From positions 1,223,749 through 1,287,748 of the forward strand of contig CAJNDT010000324.1 in assembly GCA_905221615.1 (NCBI GenBank): 64,000 nucleotides of DNA. The letters are read 5' to 3'. Within the stretch, counting starts at the first letter, position 1, and each line of letters starts with the position of its first letter. This document shows positions 35,761 to 47,180 of this stretch, in pieces. This DNA is from Symbiodinium sp. CCMP2592 (lineage: Eukaryota; Sar; Dinophyceae; Suessiales; Symbiodiniaceae). The notes under the pieces were generated by a model. That model ran no database searches. It was given only the letters and a program-made list of their open reading frames with translations, and was not told where the DNA came from. Both the position numbers and the translations under genes were made by a program.

Positions 35761-35908
35761 GGCTAGCCTCATAGGGATCCTTAGGGGTGTAGGGGGAGGG
35801 GGGGTAGGGGGCCTTAAGGCCCATAATAAGGACTAATAAGGCCTATTTAAGGAAATACAGTCCCCTACACCCCTCCCCCCTACACCCCTAAGGATCCCTA
35901 TGATAGCC
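35761..35908. mobile_element. MITE-like hairpin, family Q
   Basis: GGCTAGCCTCATAGGGATCC at the left and GGATCCCTATGATAGCC at the right, with about 25 further bases of G-rich/C-rich pairing (AGGGGTGTAGGGGGAGG). Single copy, long perfect stem. Confidence 0.7.
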
Positions 35909-36360
35909 TGCCTGCAGGCAATCGATATCGTCCGGGAGGATTGACAAAGTCGGAATCCCCAGAGCTACTTTAAGGCTAACCTTAAACTACTCTAACCTAC
36001 TCTTGAAGGTTTTCGAAGCATATTTCATATGTAAGGTCCATACGGACCATACAAAACAGTTTGGTTTTGGAAGTTGAAGGCTATCTCGCAAAAGGCTAGA
36101 GTTTAGGGGTTAAGGTCCGCGCGTATGCACAGCCCAGGTGGAAAACGGGATAGGGTTTTAGGGTTTTGGGTTTTACGGATTGGGGTTGCGAAAGGGTTAT
36201 GATTTTTGAGGGTTTAGTTGTGTTTGAAGGATATGCGTTGTTTCGTTCGAGGCTTCGTAGGACAAAAGTGGTTTATGCCTGGAGAAGGCAGTGTTTCGAT
36301 TGTGTGGGTTGTTTGTCTTGGAAACCCATCGGTTCAGGGTCTGGGTAGCAGGGATATGGA

Positions 36361-36422
36361 TGGATATATATATATATATATACATACATACACATATGTA
36401 TATATATATATATATATACACA
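36361..36422. repeat. TA/TACA simple repeat
   Basis: TA runs around CATACACATA. Confidence 0.9.
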
Positions 36423-36907
36423 CATATTTATTAAAATACGTATTGAACTGCTGAGGATGAAATCCGGCATTATGGCCACCGGCACCCTAGATTTGGGAAA
36501 TTGTTTTGCATGCGTGGTTGCGGACAATGCAAGACGTCGTCCATCATCACCGAAAACCTGTAAGACCCTCAACCACCGTGTACATGTTCATTTTCTTCAT
36601 TTTTACATACATACCAACCTGTATGTTATTAGTTGGTCCACCAACACCAAAACCTTCGTCTAAGCATTGTCGTCTCTACAATTGACGTCCATTGGACCTG
36701 CTCCGCTTGTCGCCTTCAGTACGTCTGACACCCTAGCCCTCAGCCTTTGGGGATTTATAGGGGACCTTTAAGGGTCCCTGTAAAGGGTTCTATAGGGATT
36801 TAGGGTTTAGGGTTTAGGGTAGCAAGACTTCAAGAGGCCTGGATGCAAAAAAGGGTTTAGGGTAGAGTAGTCATAAGTGGGGTTGTAAGGCTTAATCTCG
36901 TACGCAA

Positions 36908-36964
36908 TAGTAGGATCCTTGTTATAAGGAGCCCAAAGGTACTCCTAATTTTTGGAAACTCCCT
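36908..36964. mobile_element. MITE-like element, family A, fragment
   Basis: TAGTAGGATCCTTGTTATAA and AATTTTTGGAAACTCCC. Only about half of the element remains. Confidence 0.5.
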
Positions 36965-37530
36965 TGTGAAGGTCGCATCCCATGGCCATCGGCGATCGCG
37001 TTGGTGTGATTGTGGACCTGAGGCAGGCATAGTTCACAGCGTTGGCTTCCGTTTAGGGTTTTCACAAGGGTTCTTCGAATGACCCCTCAACCCTAACCCC
37101 TGAACCCTGAACCCTCAACTCTAACCCTTAAACCCTAAATCTTATAAATCCTAAACCCATAAACCCCTGACCCCTAAACCCTCAGCCCTTCTAGTGGTTT
37201 TGTATGGGTTCTATGCTGGTGTCCAGATCTCTTGGGTTCAGGCCATGGCTTTGGGGATTTGTACGTTTGGAGTCTTTTCGGAAGCCTTTACGACCAAAGG
37301 CGCAAAGTAAAGTACCTACTTGCAAATTGAGGCTTCTATGAAGGGTCTAGGGTTCGGACAACGGCTTTATGAAGGGATATCTAAAGGCTTTGTCTGCTTT
37401 TGGGGCCGAATTTATTATTGTGGGGGGTGGTTAGGGGCAGAAGGCCGCAAATGCCTGCGAAGGCCTCTACACAGCTGGCATGCTTGGTTTGAAATTTGGC
37501 ACCCTGCCCTAAACCTTAATCCCTCAACCT

Positions 37531-37649
37531 TACTTGGAGGTTCATGGGTAGTTACAAGTACGTTTATGAGTACCGGAATATGGTTTTTGAGTTGTAAGTG
37601 CAGATACCTTACTTAGAACCCACTTTGACTACCCATGAACCTCCAAGTA
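37531..37649. mobile_element. MITE-like hairpin, family C, intact
   Basis: TACTTGGAGGTTCATGGGTA at the left and its complement at the right, a perfect inverted repeat of at least 20 bases. Confidence 0.8.
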
Positions 37650-37902
37650 ATGGGGTTTCAGAGAATGCTTCCCAAACACCCAAAAGCCAGTGGGGCAGAG
37701 ATCGAAAGTTGGGAGTACCCTTCGCATACTGTCCTTAGCACTTAGCGCAGGTTTTGGGTGTACTATGGTATGCTTATACTCAAGAACTTTTAGGAAGAGC
37801 AAGGGCTTGGGTAGTCTGATTATATATTCAGGCTGCTATGATTTTTGGACTAGCCAAGCGGGAGCCAAAAAATGTCAAGAATCATCTTGTTCGGGCCTTC
37901 CC

Positions 37903-38030
37903 AGACCCGTGCGAGGACCCAAAAAGTAGATTCCCTACGGGGGTTCCAAGACAGTACCCTTTAGTACAGTAGTATATAGTATAGGATCGCGAAATGGAGG
38001 TTCTACTTTTAAATCCTTCCGGGGGTCTGG
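37903..38030. mobile_element. MITE-like hairpin, family J
   Basis: CAGACCCGTGCGAGGACCC, then AAAAAGTAGATTCCC at the left; GGTTCTACTTTTAAATCC, then CCGGGGGTCTG at the right. Related to 53114-53238. Confidence 0.65.
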
Positions 38031-39141
38031 GTTTGAAGGCAGACTAATGACTAAGATTGACACAACAGCAAGGTTGGTTGTCGTCGCTCGCGCCAGGCAT
38101 CCCGTTGCGCCCCTCGAGTTCGTCTTGAATCGAAAATCGACGGGGCCCTTCTTGAGGCATACCGTGAAGCACTTGGTCTTGGAAGGACATGCCACCTTAA
38201 ACTATCAAAAAACGGTGGCCTTTGGTGTATAGGCTTCCCTTCAGGGATGCTCCAAGAGGGGGTCTGGGGTTCGATTGTAATTTCCCTTTGCATCTTGATC
38301 TCCGTAATACAAAGAAGGTGCGATCGGTTGCACTAATCAGAGGTGTACATGACCGCAAGAGGTCGCGGACACTTAACAAGTTAGCATTTCAGCACGCTTC
38401 GCTGGAGCATTTGTCTAGAGACCGCCAAAAAAAAAGAGCTTAGCTCTGCAATCTCTTTGCCTTCACGGTTGAAGCATGGCAACATCAGGGGCATCAGTGC
38501 ACAGTCCAGTAAGCGATAGTGACCCTATACTGAAGCACAGATCGAAATCGTCAGCCGGGTAGTCACGGGTTCTGATATTCATGAATGTTAGGTACTGTTT
38601 GTTATGCATGTTATGCACCACTGGGGCTAAGGTTTAGGCCCCAAATTCGGGACTGCCCCCCTCACAGTCTTGTACCCGCACTCGAGAGCAACACATGGGT
38701 TTTTTCGGAAGTGGACCATCAAAATGAGCGGGTCAAGGGTATCAGAGATCAGGGTGGTTTGCTACCCTAAGCTTATCAAAACGCCACATGCGGAGGCTCC
38801 AGTTACCTGCCAGTTTTGGCATCATACACTAGAATGGAGGAATCATGGCCTATTACTTTCTGGGTCTAGGATTGAAGGTTAACCCGAATCTTAAACCCCA
38901 TAACTTGGAAGCAAGGTGTGTTTCGATAGGAGAGGGGATGACACACGGAGTTTACGGTTTAGGGGCTTCCGGGTTTGGTAAACGGGTTTGAGAGAATTAT
39001 GTTAGGGTTTAGCTCCAAACATGATCCGGGAGCCTGGTTCAATACATGGGTCGGGATTACATGATCCCTTGGGTTTTCGTAGGGGAAGTTGAAGTTCACT
39101 GTATCTTAAACCCGCGCTCTGACTAGTGAGGCCTCGAAATA

Positions 39142-39246
39142 AAGGGAACTCCGGAAAGTTGGAATATGGTTTCAGGGTAGGATCCCCTATAATTTACCTT
39201 CAAGGGGTTACGATAATGATATTCCAACTTTCTGGCTTCTACTGTA
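39142..39246. mobile_element. MITE-like hairpin, family F
   Basis: CCGGAAAGTTGGAATATGG (39151) and its complement with CTGG (to 39235). Orientation opposite to 13149-13252. Confidence 0.75.
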
Positions 39247-39338
39247 AGGGTTGCTCGTCTAGGACAAGTACAACCCGTGACTTTTTCGCCATCAAGCGGT
39301 GCGAAACCCTTAACCTCATCCAAAACCCTGTTGTCTAG

Positions 39339-39453
39339 GTTCCTGAGTAGCATCCTTTTGCCGAACTTTTGCCTTTTGGTTTTAGGGTCTCTTGATTAAA
39401 ACTGAGTAGCAGAAACATGGGTACCTTGATTATGAGGGCGCTACTCAGGAACC
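39339..39453. mobile_element. MITE-like hairpin, family U
   Basis: GGTTCCTGAGTAGC and GCTACTCAGGAACC are perfect inverted ends. Inner sequence GATTAAAACTGAGTAGC repeats part of the end. Single copy. Confidence 0.65.
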
Positions 39454-40049
39454 GAGTTGTAGAAGGCTGACAGAACCCTTACGTAGCTTTGAGGCGAGGT
39501 CCGGAAGCTTCATTATATAGCTCCAGCTGACCCTAAACATTCTACACTAGCAACTCTCTGCGTATTCTTATCGCTGCACTCTTCAAAGAATCTCCTAAGC
39601 CGTGACCCGCTAAAGGTCCTTAATTAAAGCAGCTCCTGGAGGGCAATGAAGCCCAAAGGAGCCCCGCTCTACCCCTGCGTGAGCTTCTGCCTGAACCATG
39701 TAGGCCACGGCAGATTGTAGTGCGGAGGGCTTGGGAAGTTGGGGTTCGGGGCTTAAGAATTGAGGCCGGGATGCTTTCCCGGCCATTTTTACGGTGGCTT
39801 CATAAAATGCCCTCTTTGTAAGACTTTGGGTGGGCATGCATGAAGCGGGCTACTTGCAGGCACTTCAGAGAGACGTCGTTCAATAACTCATTTGGGGGGC
39901 GTTCGGTTCACAGGTTTAGGGTTTTGAGGGTTTAGGGTTTTGGTGAATGGGTTTAGGGTCTAGTCTTGGCTTTCGGGATTCCGTCCCAAGTCCTGCACCC
40001 CAGGCATCCCAATGTCCCAAGCCCTTGGATGCGTGTGAGTTTCAGAACT

Positions 40050-40121
40050 GGTTTAGGGTTTAGGGTTTAAGGTGTAGGGTTTAGAGTTTAAGGTTTGGGT
40101 TTTAGGGTTTAGGGTTTTAGG
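40050..40121 (-). repeat. Telomere-like array (TTTAGGG)
   Basis: TTTAGGG with TTTTAGGG and TTAAGGTG variants. Confidence 0.8.
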
Positions 40122-40675
40122 CAGAACAGAAGGGATCCTCACCGTCGGTCTCGCCTGAGAACCCCGCATATTTTTTTGCGGTAGCACTATTTCCGACCAA
40201 AAGAGGATGCATAAATGCTTTGAAGATAGCCCTGAGCTGACAACAGTTCCGACAACCTCGAAGCGCCGCGTGAGCCGCAATCCGATCGCCGCAATTGAAG
40301 CCCTCACCACACCCTACAGGACGCGATTAAGCACATTTGGTTCACAGTTTAGTGGTCACGGAGCATTGGTCGTGGGACCAAACTTGACACAAACTAAACC
40401 TCAGAACCTCACGACTATAAAACCGACCAAAGCCCGAACCCCCCCCCCCCAATTGCAGAGTTCCTTCTTTTGCTTGTATTTTTCGTTTAACTTCCTCAAA
40501 AATCACGTCGGTATTCTTCTGAAGATCGAGGAGGAAGGGGTTACGGTACAGCCCAAAAATCCCAAGCTGGCTGTCAGGTTGTTTTGCCAAACTCACCCAT
40601 CTTGGGCCTCCGCCCACGGACATTGCGCCACGGCATGGCGATAGGATGTATATACAGGGTTTAGGGTTTAGGATA

Positions 40676-40787
40676 CCCAGAAAGCTTCATACCTCGTAGG
40701 TAGGCGAGGAATACACCTTAAATTACAAGGGGCTTCAGATTATGATATAATATACATTCCCTACCTAAGTGGTATTGGGTGTCTGGG
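40676..40787. mobile_element. MITE-like hairpin, family B, diverged
   Basis: CCCAGAAAGCTTCATACC at the left; GGTATTGGGTGTCTGGG at the right. The core CACCTTAAATTA pairs poorly. Confidence 0.6.
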
Positions 40788-41098
40788 AGATAGGATGTAG
40801 GCTTTAGCGGTTTAGGGCTTCGGCTTCTTAAGGGATTTCGGGTTCAGGGTTTCGAGTTCGGGATAGGGAAGCACTGATGTTTGCAGGCACAAGGATGTAC
40901 ATTGGAGTTCCAGCCACAAGGGATTCATACTAACAAAGACCCCTGCATAATGGATCCCCCCAGAAAGGGCTTGCTAGTTTTCTGATATCCCCACATCCTA
41001 TGCCCACGAACCCTGCAATCGGGCTCGTTTTAAACGAAGCCCATGAAGGGCCATTGTGCATCATCCGTCGAGCCTTTAATTGAGGTGCAGGGTGTAGT

Positions 41099-41230
41099 TA
41101 GGGACCCAAAAAGCACATAAGCACAAGCATTTTATAGGGATATCCCTACCTCATTGGGGTTCCTTATGAGGGGTTTATATGTGATATCCCAATCCTAGTT
41201 TTTGCTTACGTGCTGTTTTGGGGGGCCCTA
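41099..41230. mobile_element. MITE-like hairpin, family K, intact
   Basis: TAGGGACCCAAAAAGCACAT at the left; TACGTGCTGTTTTGGGGGGC and CCTA at the right. The interior matches 18381-18509. Confidence 0.75.
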
Positions 41231-41310
41231 TGCAGAGGTTTGGATGCTATAAGGGTTCAAGGTGGGGGCTTGAGGGTTTGGGTCCGGTAGATTGGAGGCC
41301 AGGGCCCGGT

Positions 41311-41434
41311 TACTTAGAGGATCATGGGACTTAGTAAGTAGGTTATACTTGGGGTTATAAGTCCCCTAAGTGGGGTTATCCTAATTATAACCCACTTATA
41401 ACCTTACTTACTAAGTCCCATGAGCCTTCAAGTA
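41311..41434. mobile_element. MITE-like hairpin, family D, intact
   Basis: TACTTAGAGGATCATGGGAC at the left; GTCCCATGAGCCTTCAAGTA at the right. Nearly identical to 26366-26490. Confidence 0.8.
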
Positions 41435-41495
41435 GGGTTCGGAATTTAGGGAAGCCTTTACTCCTTTCCCGCGAGGCCCCTCTGCCGTGCCTAAG

Positions 41496-41597
41496 GTAGA
41501 AGCCAGAAAGTTGGAATATGATTATCCTAACCCTTCTATGGTAATTTATAGGGTATCCTACCATGAAACCATATTCCAACTTTCTGGAGTTCCCTGT
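41496..41597. mobile_element. MITE-like hairpin, family F, intact
   Basis: Nearly identical, with about three differences, to 13149-13252 in the same orientation. Confidence 0.8.
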
Positions 41598-41599
41598 AA

Positions 41600-41936
41600 A
41601 CCCTAAACCGGCAACCGCAGGGGCCAGCGGACCTCTCTATGCAGCAAGTTTGTTTTTGGGTTGGTTGGTGCAATATCTCCTTGCAGTGGGCCCCTATACG
41701 TCCACTTCAAGAACGCTATTCAAATCATTGATCATTGAAGGGTCCTTATATTGGGGTTTATAACGGCAGAACTCGCGCTGAAGGTTCCTGTACATGATGA
41801 CCACTGTTACACTTGGTCTTGCCACTGCAAGCAAGGAGACCACTTTCAGTTTGCTTCGCAATTGCACTCAAAATCAGAACGGTCTCGTCGTATGGGAACC
41901 GTCGACCCAAGTTTCTGTGAGGGCTTGATGAGGTAG
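41600..41936 (+). CDS. Two unassigned exon-like frames
   Basis: 41600-41763 reads GPLYAASLFLGWLVQYLLAV, a possible membrane segment, then stops. 41770-41936 reads DDHCYTWSCHCKQGDHFQF in a second frame and stops. Both lie in repeat-free DNA and could be exons of one gene, but I cannot join them or name a family. Confidence 0.2.
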
Positions 41937-42140
41937 CTGGTTGATAGAAGCTTGAAGGTTTAGTAATGCTATTCACTACTCCTCGCGAATATTCGTATCG
42001 TGTCCCTTTTCCGCCCTAGGTTGACGTGAGCCACAAGCTAGATGTCCTGGGTTTGCAGGTGCCATGGAATCCCGATGAGACCGAATGGCCTACGCCGGGT
42101 TGAAGACTCATTACACATAACCCACATAAGGGGACTTATA

Positions 42141-42243
42141 TGGGGTTTCCGAAATTACGGGTACCTTATTTTGGGGTCCTCATAATACGGATCCCTACTA
42201 TTTAGGGTGCTATGTTAGGGTCCCCAATTTTCGGAAGCCCCCA
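42141..42243. mobile_element. MITE-like hairpin, family A, intact
   Basis: TGGGGTTTCCGAAATTACGG at the left; AATTTTCGGAAGCCCCCA at the right; TA on both sides (42139-42140 and 42244-42245). Confidence 0.75.
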
Positions 42244-42797
42244 TATGTCTTAAATCCCAAACCGTGAAGCCCTGGCGTCACTACGACACGGCCGCTGTGC
42301 AGTACGCGTGCTGTGCATTTCGCTTTGTTAATTTCATTGTACTGTTTCCATGCGAACCCTGCATGGCGGGCCACCCTGTGTGCAAAAAGGGAGACCAAAC
42401 AACCCAGAGCCTTAAGCCGCTTAGGATGCGAAGCCCGGCAATTGGAGTCCAAGCAAATTTACATGAGACATTGTTAGGCCCTAACTACAAACCTCGAGCC
42501 CTAGACCCGAAGCCCACACCCTAAATCCTCAAGCTTCAACCCCAGGCCATAAACCTTAAACCCCAAAGCCTAAGGGTTTCTACAGACTTGTCAAAAGCAG
42601 AAGGAGGTTTGGAACTCATGGTTGATACCTCAGGGTGCTCGAGTCTTTCGCGACGAAGCTTGCTTGGTTGAGGCTTAGGGCTTAAGGTTGAGGCTGTAGG
42701 GTTTCGTTTCTGTGTAATTCTTGCAAAACCAGAAGCAGGCCCAGTACCTCCAATGTTTTCGAGGCAGTGGGAATAAGTTGCACCCAAAGGGCCCCAG

Positions 42798-42908
42798 CTA
42801 CCCAGAGCAATACCCCTTAACTCAGGAATATAGCTTAAATCATAATATGAAGCCCCGAATGATTTAAGGTACATTCCTTAATCAAGGGGTATTCTAGCTC
42901 GCTGGGTA
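42798..42908. mobile_element. MITE-like hairpin, family B
   Basis: CTACCCAGAGCAATACCCC at the left; GGGGTATTCTAGCTCGCTGG then GTA at the right. Confidence 0.7.
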
Positions 42909-42988
42909 CCCTGATGCCCTTGATGAAGGAACACTCCCGGGAAGGATAGTGGGACGCCTCGATCTGGTTTAAGGTACATAGCTTTTTT

Positions 42989-43093
42989 TGGGCTTTGGAA
43001 TACCATACTTTAATACTTTTTTGGGACCTGTTACTTAAAGGGAACCAATCATTCAGTAAAAGTCTATACTTTTTCCCCTGGTTACTTCAAAGC
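42989..43093. repeat. Weak inverted repeat, possible decayed MITE
   Basis: GGGCTTTGGAATACC at the left and TTACTTCAAAGCCC at the right. Inner ATACTTTAATACTTTTT and TATACTTTTTCCCC are direct rather than inverted. Confidence 0.35.
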
Positions 43094-43773
43094 CCAGTCG
43101 CTGGGTCTTGAAGACCCTATAAAATCTTGTAACATTTCTTGTACTTAATAGCAGTCTATAACGGACGATGACCTTACAATGGGGGTCAGTAGCTTATAAG
43201 CAGAGTTATAAGCACCCTAAGGGATTCTACGTAGAGTTATGTTACTGTCCCCGGACCCTCCAAGTACGGTGCAGCGGTAGTTTTTTCCCGTCGAGATGGT
43301 CATGGAGTCAAGCCAATGTTGATGCGTAGTTGGAACAGCATTTTGGAGTCCTCGCAGCAGCAACCGCAGCAGTAGGAGGACGAGGCAGAGGAGGGGCAGC
43401 AGCAGGTAGCAACAGCTGCTACTGAGGAGTTTGAGTAATCACCGGCCGTCGTAGTAGTCGTCGTCGCCGTGGATTTCGTCGATGTGGGCGTCATAGTTCC
43501 TGCAACGTTCTCATCATAGCTAGTAGAGGCAGCAGGATCAGGAGTTGTCTTGGCTTGCTGATCGGTTTTCCGTACGGCCGGAAAGTAGTGGTCCTGGCCC
43601 ACTGCGGCACTAAACTCCCCTAAAACCCTAAAACCCTAAAACCCTAAACCTGAAAACCCGTGCCAGCTCCTGAGAGATGCAAATGCTGGAGTCCTTTGGA
43701 GCCGTAAGGGTTGCAGACTCTGAGTCCGATATCACCAGGGTTTAGGGTTTAGGTTTAGGGTTTAGGGTTTAAG

Positions 43774-43890
43774 CTGGTTTCTTGTTAACGGATTTAGTTT
43801 AAGTGACCAGAATAAGGAAACCAGATCAATCACTATAGATCCCTGTAAACATTATGGTATCCTAAATTGAATCCCCTAACAAGAACCCAG
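43774..43890. mobile_element. MITE-like hairpin, family G
   Basis: CTGGTTTCTTGTTAACGGAT at the left; CCCCTAACAAGAACCCAG at the right. Lies immediately upstream of the first ATG of the next gene. Confidence 0.7.
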
Positions 43891-43900
43891 TAAGGAGAAC

Positions 43901-44736
43901 ATGGCTGCGGCTCAAGCTCTTGATCCGTGTGCTTCCGTGCGCGCCAACATGGAGCTGCCGTCGCTCGACGAGGAACTTCAAGCCAAGATCTTGGAGTATC
44001 CAAGTGGCAACTTAGTAGATGTTCTAGCTTCCCTCCGAGTCTTGCAGAGGCATCCATTTGTGAACTCTTGTTGGGAGTCCTGAGACTACCACCAACAGGT
44101 ACGTGACAGAGCCGACTGCTTGCGTGAGTTGCAAACCCTGGAAGCATTTCCTCTATGACAGCCTGAAGCTTGACACCTGCATCCGCTTCAAGCAAAGCTT
44201 GAATGACAAAGATCCGCTGGCATATTGCTACAGTGCTGTCCGGCCTTTGGGTGAAGATTTCGAGGAAAGTGTTGGGTTCAATTTTCAATTTTTCCGCGAC
44301 GGAAGCTACAGGCTGGCCTGGACTAGGACTTATGATGCATGGTCATCGCAGGGCGAGCAGCACTATGGCAACTGGGTTCTGCAGTATGGCCATGCTTTGG
44401 TGTGTTTTTAGGTGACCTCTTCCTCAAAGGACCCATTCCGAAGTATCGGTTCTCTTTGGGTACCACAAAGCCCAGGTAAGTGGAGGCTTGAGATGGGCCA
44501 GGTGTGCTGCGAAACCCTCGAGCCGCACGAAGAGGCCTCTGAGACGCAGAAGCTGGGCTCTTGTTAGGGGGTTTAACCTCAGTTACCATCATAAGGAAGC
44601 CGTTTTATTTACCATAGATCCCTTTTTCATTTACCATAGATCCCTGTTAGGTTCCCTTATCAAGAACCCAGGATGAGATATGCACCCGCGGGCTACAAGT
44701 TCGCCGTTCCGGTCGAGGACATTCTCAGCGCGGAAG
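43901..44736 (+). CDS. Candidate multi-exon gene of unknown function
   Basis: Model: 43901-44046, 44099-44367, 44412-44475 and 44672-44736 (open at its 3' end). Exon 1 starts MAAAQALDPCASVRANMELP, followed by an acidic helix (SLDEELQAKILEYPSG). Exon 2 reads KPWKHFLYDSLKLDTC and NFQFFRDGSYRLAWTRTYDA. Exon 3 reads GDLFLKGPIPKYRFSLGTTK and exon 4 RMRYAPAGYKFAVPVEDILS. The exon 3/4 junction is the strongest: AG|GTAAGT donor, CCCAG|G acceptor, frame kept. The first two introns (52 bases, GA donor; 44 bases, GC donor) are tentative. Between exons 2 and 3 a one-base slip in a T5 run would also restore the frame, so a pseudogene or sequence error remains possible. The N-terminus recalls an F-box layout, but I do not claim one. 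A family G MITE lies just upstream and another forms the end of the last intron. Confidence 0.45.
44553..44671. mobile_element. MITE-like hairpin, family G, inside an intron
   Basis: CTGGGCTCTTGTTAGGGG at the left; TATCAAGAACCCAG at the right, with a duplicated TTTACCATAGATCCCT inside. Its last two bases are the AG acceptor of the intron 44476-44671. Confidence 0.7.
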
Positions 44737-45291
44737 GTACGCGTTCTTCGAACATTGGGGCATCCAGTTTAATGTGAATAAGGAATTAGGATATTCAAGG
44801 TATCGACACCCCAAGAATGGACCAAAGTTTCAAGCAGCACCTTGCTAATTATGGAACTCTGTACCTGAAGCTCTACGAATCCTTCTCAAGCCCAGTAGGT
44901 GGGACGCCTTGGCAAACTTTCCAAGCCAACCCCGTAGATTTGTGTTGAGGGTTGCCCTGCAGCCTTGCGTCTCGCGTGTCATGTAGCTCGCACGACAGCC
45001 GCTGGCAGTGTCTGTCGCCTTTGCCAGACGGTCGTCGCAGTCCTGTCTGGGCAGTCCGAGCACGAACGTCAACATGCCTCAGACCTTCAAATTAAACCCT
45101 ATACCTCCCTGAAAGCTTCAATCCTTCAAAAGCCCTGAACGTTAACCTTAAAGACTTAAGCCTGTAACATGAAAGCCTAAAGCCGTAACCCTAACACTTA
45201 AGCCTTAAAGCCGAAACGCCGAAAACCCCTAAACCCTAAACCCAACCCAGCCTCGCAGACTACAGTTACTTTATTTGTTCTGAGACTTAGG

Positions 45292-45399
45292 CTACTATTT
45301 GCTCAAGAAACACCCAAAAAATAAAAATAATAACCCCTATATTACCCCCATAAGGAATATGTTTTTAATTTTTTGGGGGTTCTTAAGCAAAAAGTAGTA
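45292..45399. mobile_element. MITE-like hairpin, family E, inverted orientation
   Basis: CTACTATTTGCTCAAGAAAC at the left; GTTCTTAAGCAAAAAGTAGT at the right. The asymmetric core (ATTACCCCCATAAGGAATAT) is the complement of the 25188 and 33829 copies. Confidence 0.75.
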
Positions 45400-45459
45400 G
45401 GTTGTTGATACACATCATATGACTGTCCCCTTAGAGCGTTTCACTTTGTCCGACTCCGA

Positions 45460-45500
45460 ACCGTATGCCTCGCCTGGATTGTCCGAGTGTGAGCGCCGAA
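45460..45500 (+). repeat. Dispersed junction motif, reference copy
   Basis: CCGTATGCCTCGCCTGGATT then GTCCGAGTGTGAGCGCCGAA, followed by degenerate CCCTAAA units. At least ten related copies occur in the window. Confidence 0.7.
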
Positions 45501-46156
45501 GCCCATAAACCCTAAACCCCTACATGTCGAAACCCCCAGGTGGCTACTTCCAAGCGAGGGATGGGTCCCGTGCAGCCGACTGGGAACTCGGGGCACGTGT
45601 TAGAGAATTATCATTGCAGTAACCATAACCTGAATAACCTCTTGTATGATTTCCCTGTACAAGTCCTTAGAATGGTATGGTATTCTGGGTTTAGGAATGG
45701 TTAAAGGGTTTAGGGCTCGGGGTTTTTAGGGTTTAGGGTTAGCTAGGTACCAGAATACTACATGCAGGTGATTGTAGAAGTCCTGATACACAAAAGGGGG
45801 CCAGTTACCATAATATTAGGGGTTAAAAGTACATAGTGCCCGACCCTAAACCCCAGAACCTTCAGTACCCTTAGCTTTGAGGACCTGCAGAAGTAAACAA
45901 GATGTTTTCCTTACCATGGTGATGCAAACTAAACTACTTAACAGAGCCTGAACTAAACCCTACATAGCCCCGGAAAGCCCCAAGCGCTAAATCCTGAAAT
46001 CCTCAGACCTCAAAACCCTCAAGCACTAAACCCAAAGACGCTAAAACCTTAAAGCCCTAAATCCTTATGTGCCTATAGACCCTAAACCCCTAAACCACTA
46101 AACCCTAAACCCCTAAACCCTCAAACCATAAAGCCCTCAAGGCCGAAACTCATTTC

Positions 46157-46276
46157 CCCTAAGGGTCCATGTACTCACATAGTATATAATATAGTATATA
46201 CGTTGGCCTTAATGTAGTCCCTATATAGGTACTTTGGGGCTCATGTATCTCTATATGGGTACATGGACCCTCAGGG
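46157..46276. mobile_element. MITE-like hairpin, family L
   Basis: CCCCTAAGGGTCCATGTACT at the left; GGGTACATGGACCCTCAGGG at the right. Confidence 0.7.
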
Positions 46277-46939
46277 TTCCTTTACAAGAGCCAAGGAACT
46301 CCCCGCCAGAACGGGGAAGCTCAACGATGGTCAAAGCATCTAGGCCGTTTAGGAGTTGGATCTCGGGGATATAGGGGTTTTAAGATTTAGGGTTTTGCGA
46401 TTTATTAATCCGATTTAGGGTTTTGCGTCTTAAGATTTAGGGTTTAGTGAGGGTTTAGGAGTTTGGATTTAGCGTTTTGCCTTTAGGGATTGAGGGATTC
46501 ACGGGTCAGGTGTTAGGGTTGAGGGTGTAGGGCAGTGCAGGGTCTGGGCCGTTATGCAGAATAGGGGGATTGAGAGGATTTATAAGGGCTTAATGTCGGG
46601 GGGTTAGTAATGAGACTAGGGTGTTTGGCATGCAACAGTATTCTTATACTGAGGAACGGTATGGGTAGTTGCAGTATTTTGCCTGATTCATTGCTGAGAG
46701 TAATTAGCTGCTAAGCGACTCGTGAAACAAACTCAAGTCGCTTAAGTCACAGCTTTCCTACACCCTAGCACTGGCTTTGCTGCCTGAATCGTGGACGTCG
46801 GGTAGGGGGTTGTAGAGGGGCTTAGTCCGTTCCACCATTTATTAAACACCCAGAAGGCCCAGTACTAAAAACACGTTGGGGCCAATCCTCCCAAAGTCAT
46901 CCTTGCACTTTAAAGCCCAATTTGCATCAGGGGCGGTCC

Positions 46940-47180
46940 GGCGCAAGAACAGCAGGAGGAGCAAGAGCATGAGCGAAAGCAAAGCAGGAACAAAAGCAGC
47001 AGCAGGAGTAGGAGCAACAGCAAGACCAGGAGTAAGAGCAAGAGCAACAGCAAGAGGCAAGGCAAGAGCAAAGGCAACGGCAAGAACAACAGCAGGAGCA
47101 GGAGCAAGAGCAAAAGCAAGAGCACAGGCACGAGCAAAGGCAAGAGCAACAGCAGGAGTAAGAGCAGCAGCAAAAGCAAG
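46940..47180. repeat. Degenerate hexamer array (GCAAGA/GCAACA/GCAGGA)
   Basis: About 40 six-base units. All frames stay open, giving Ala/Arg-, Leu- and Cys-rich pseudo-proteins on both strands. Probably not coding. Confidence 0.8.

Larger units (their letters stand above)
31309..43900. other. Hairpin-dense region, few exon-like stretches
   Basis: At least 25 MITE-like elements or fragments, several microsatellites and telomere-like arrays. Short coding-like frames occur at 32875-33081 and 41600-41936. The frames at 38047-38443 and 40207-40644 have competing reverse frames and no motif I know, so they are not called. Confidence 0.4.

Noticed and set aside
38047-38443. Overlapping forward and reverse ORFs of 60-80 residues
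   Set aside because: Competing frames on both strands and no family signature.
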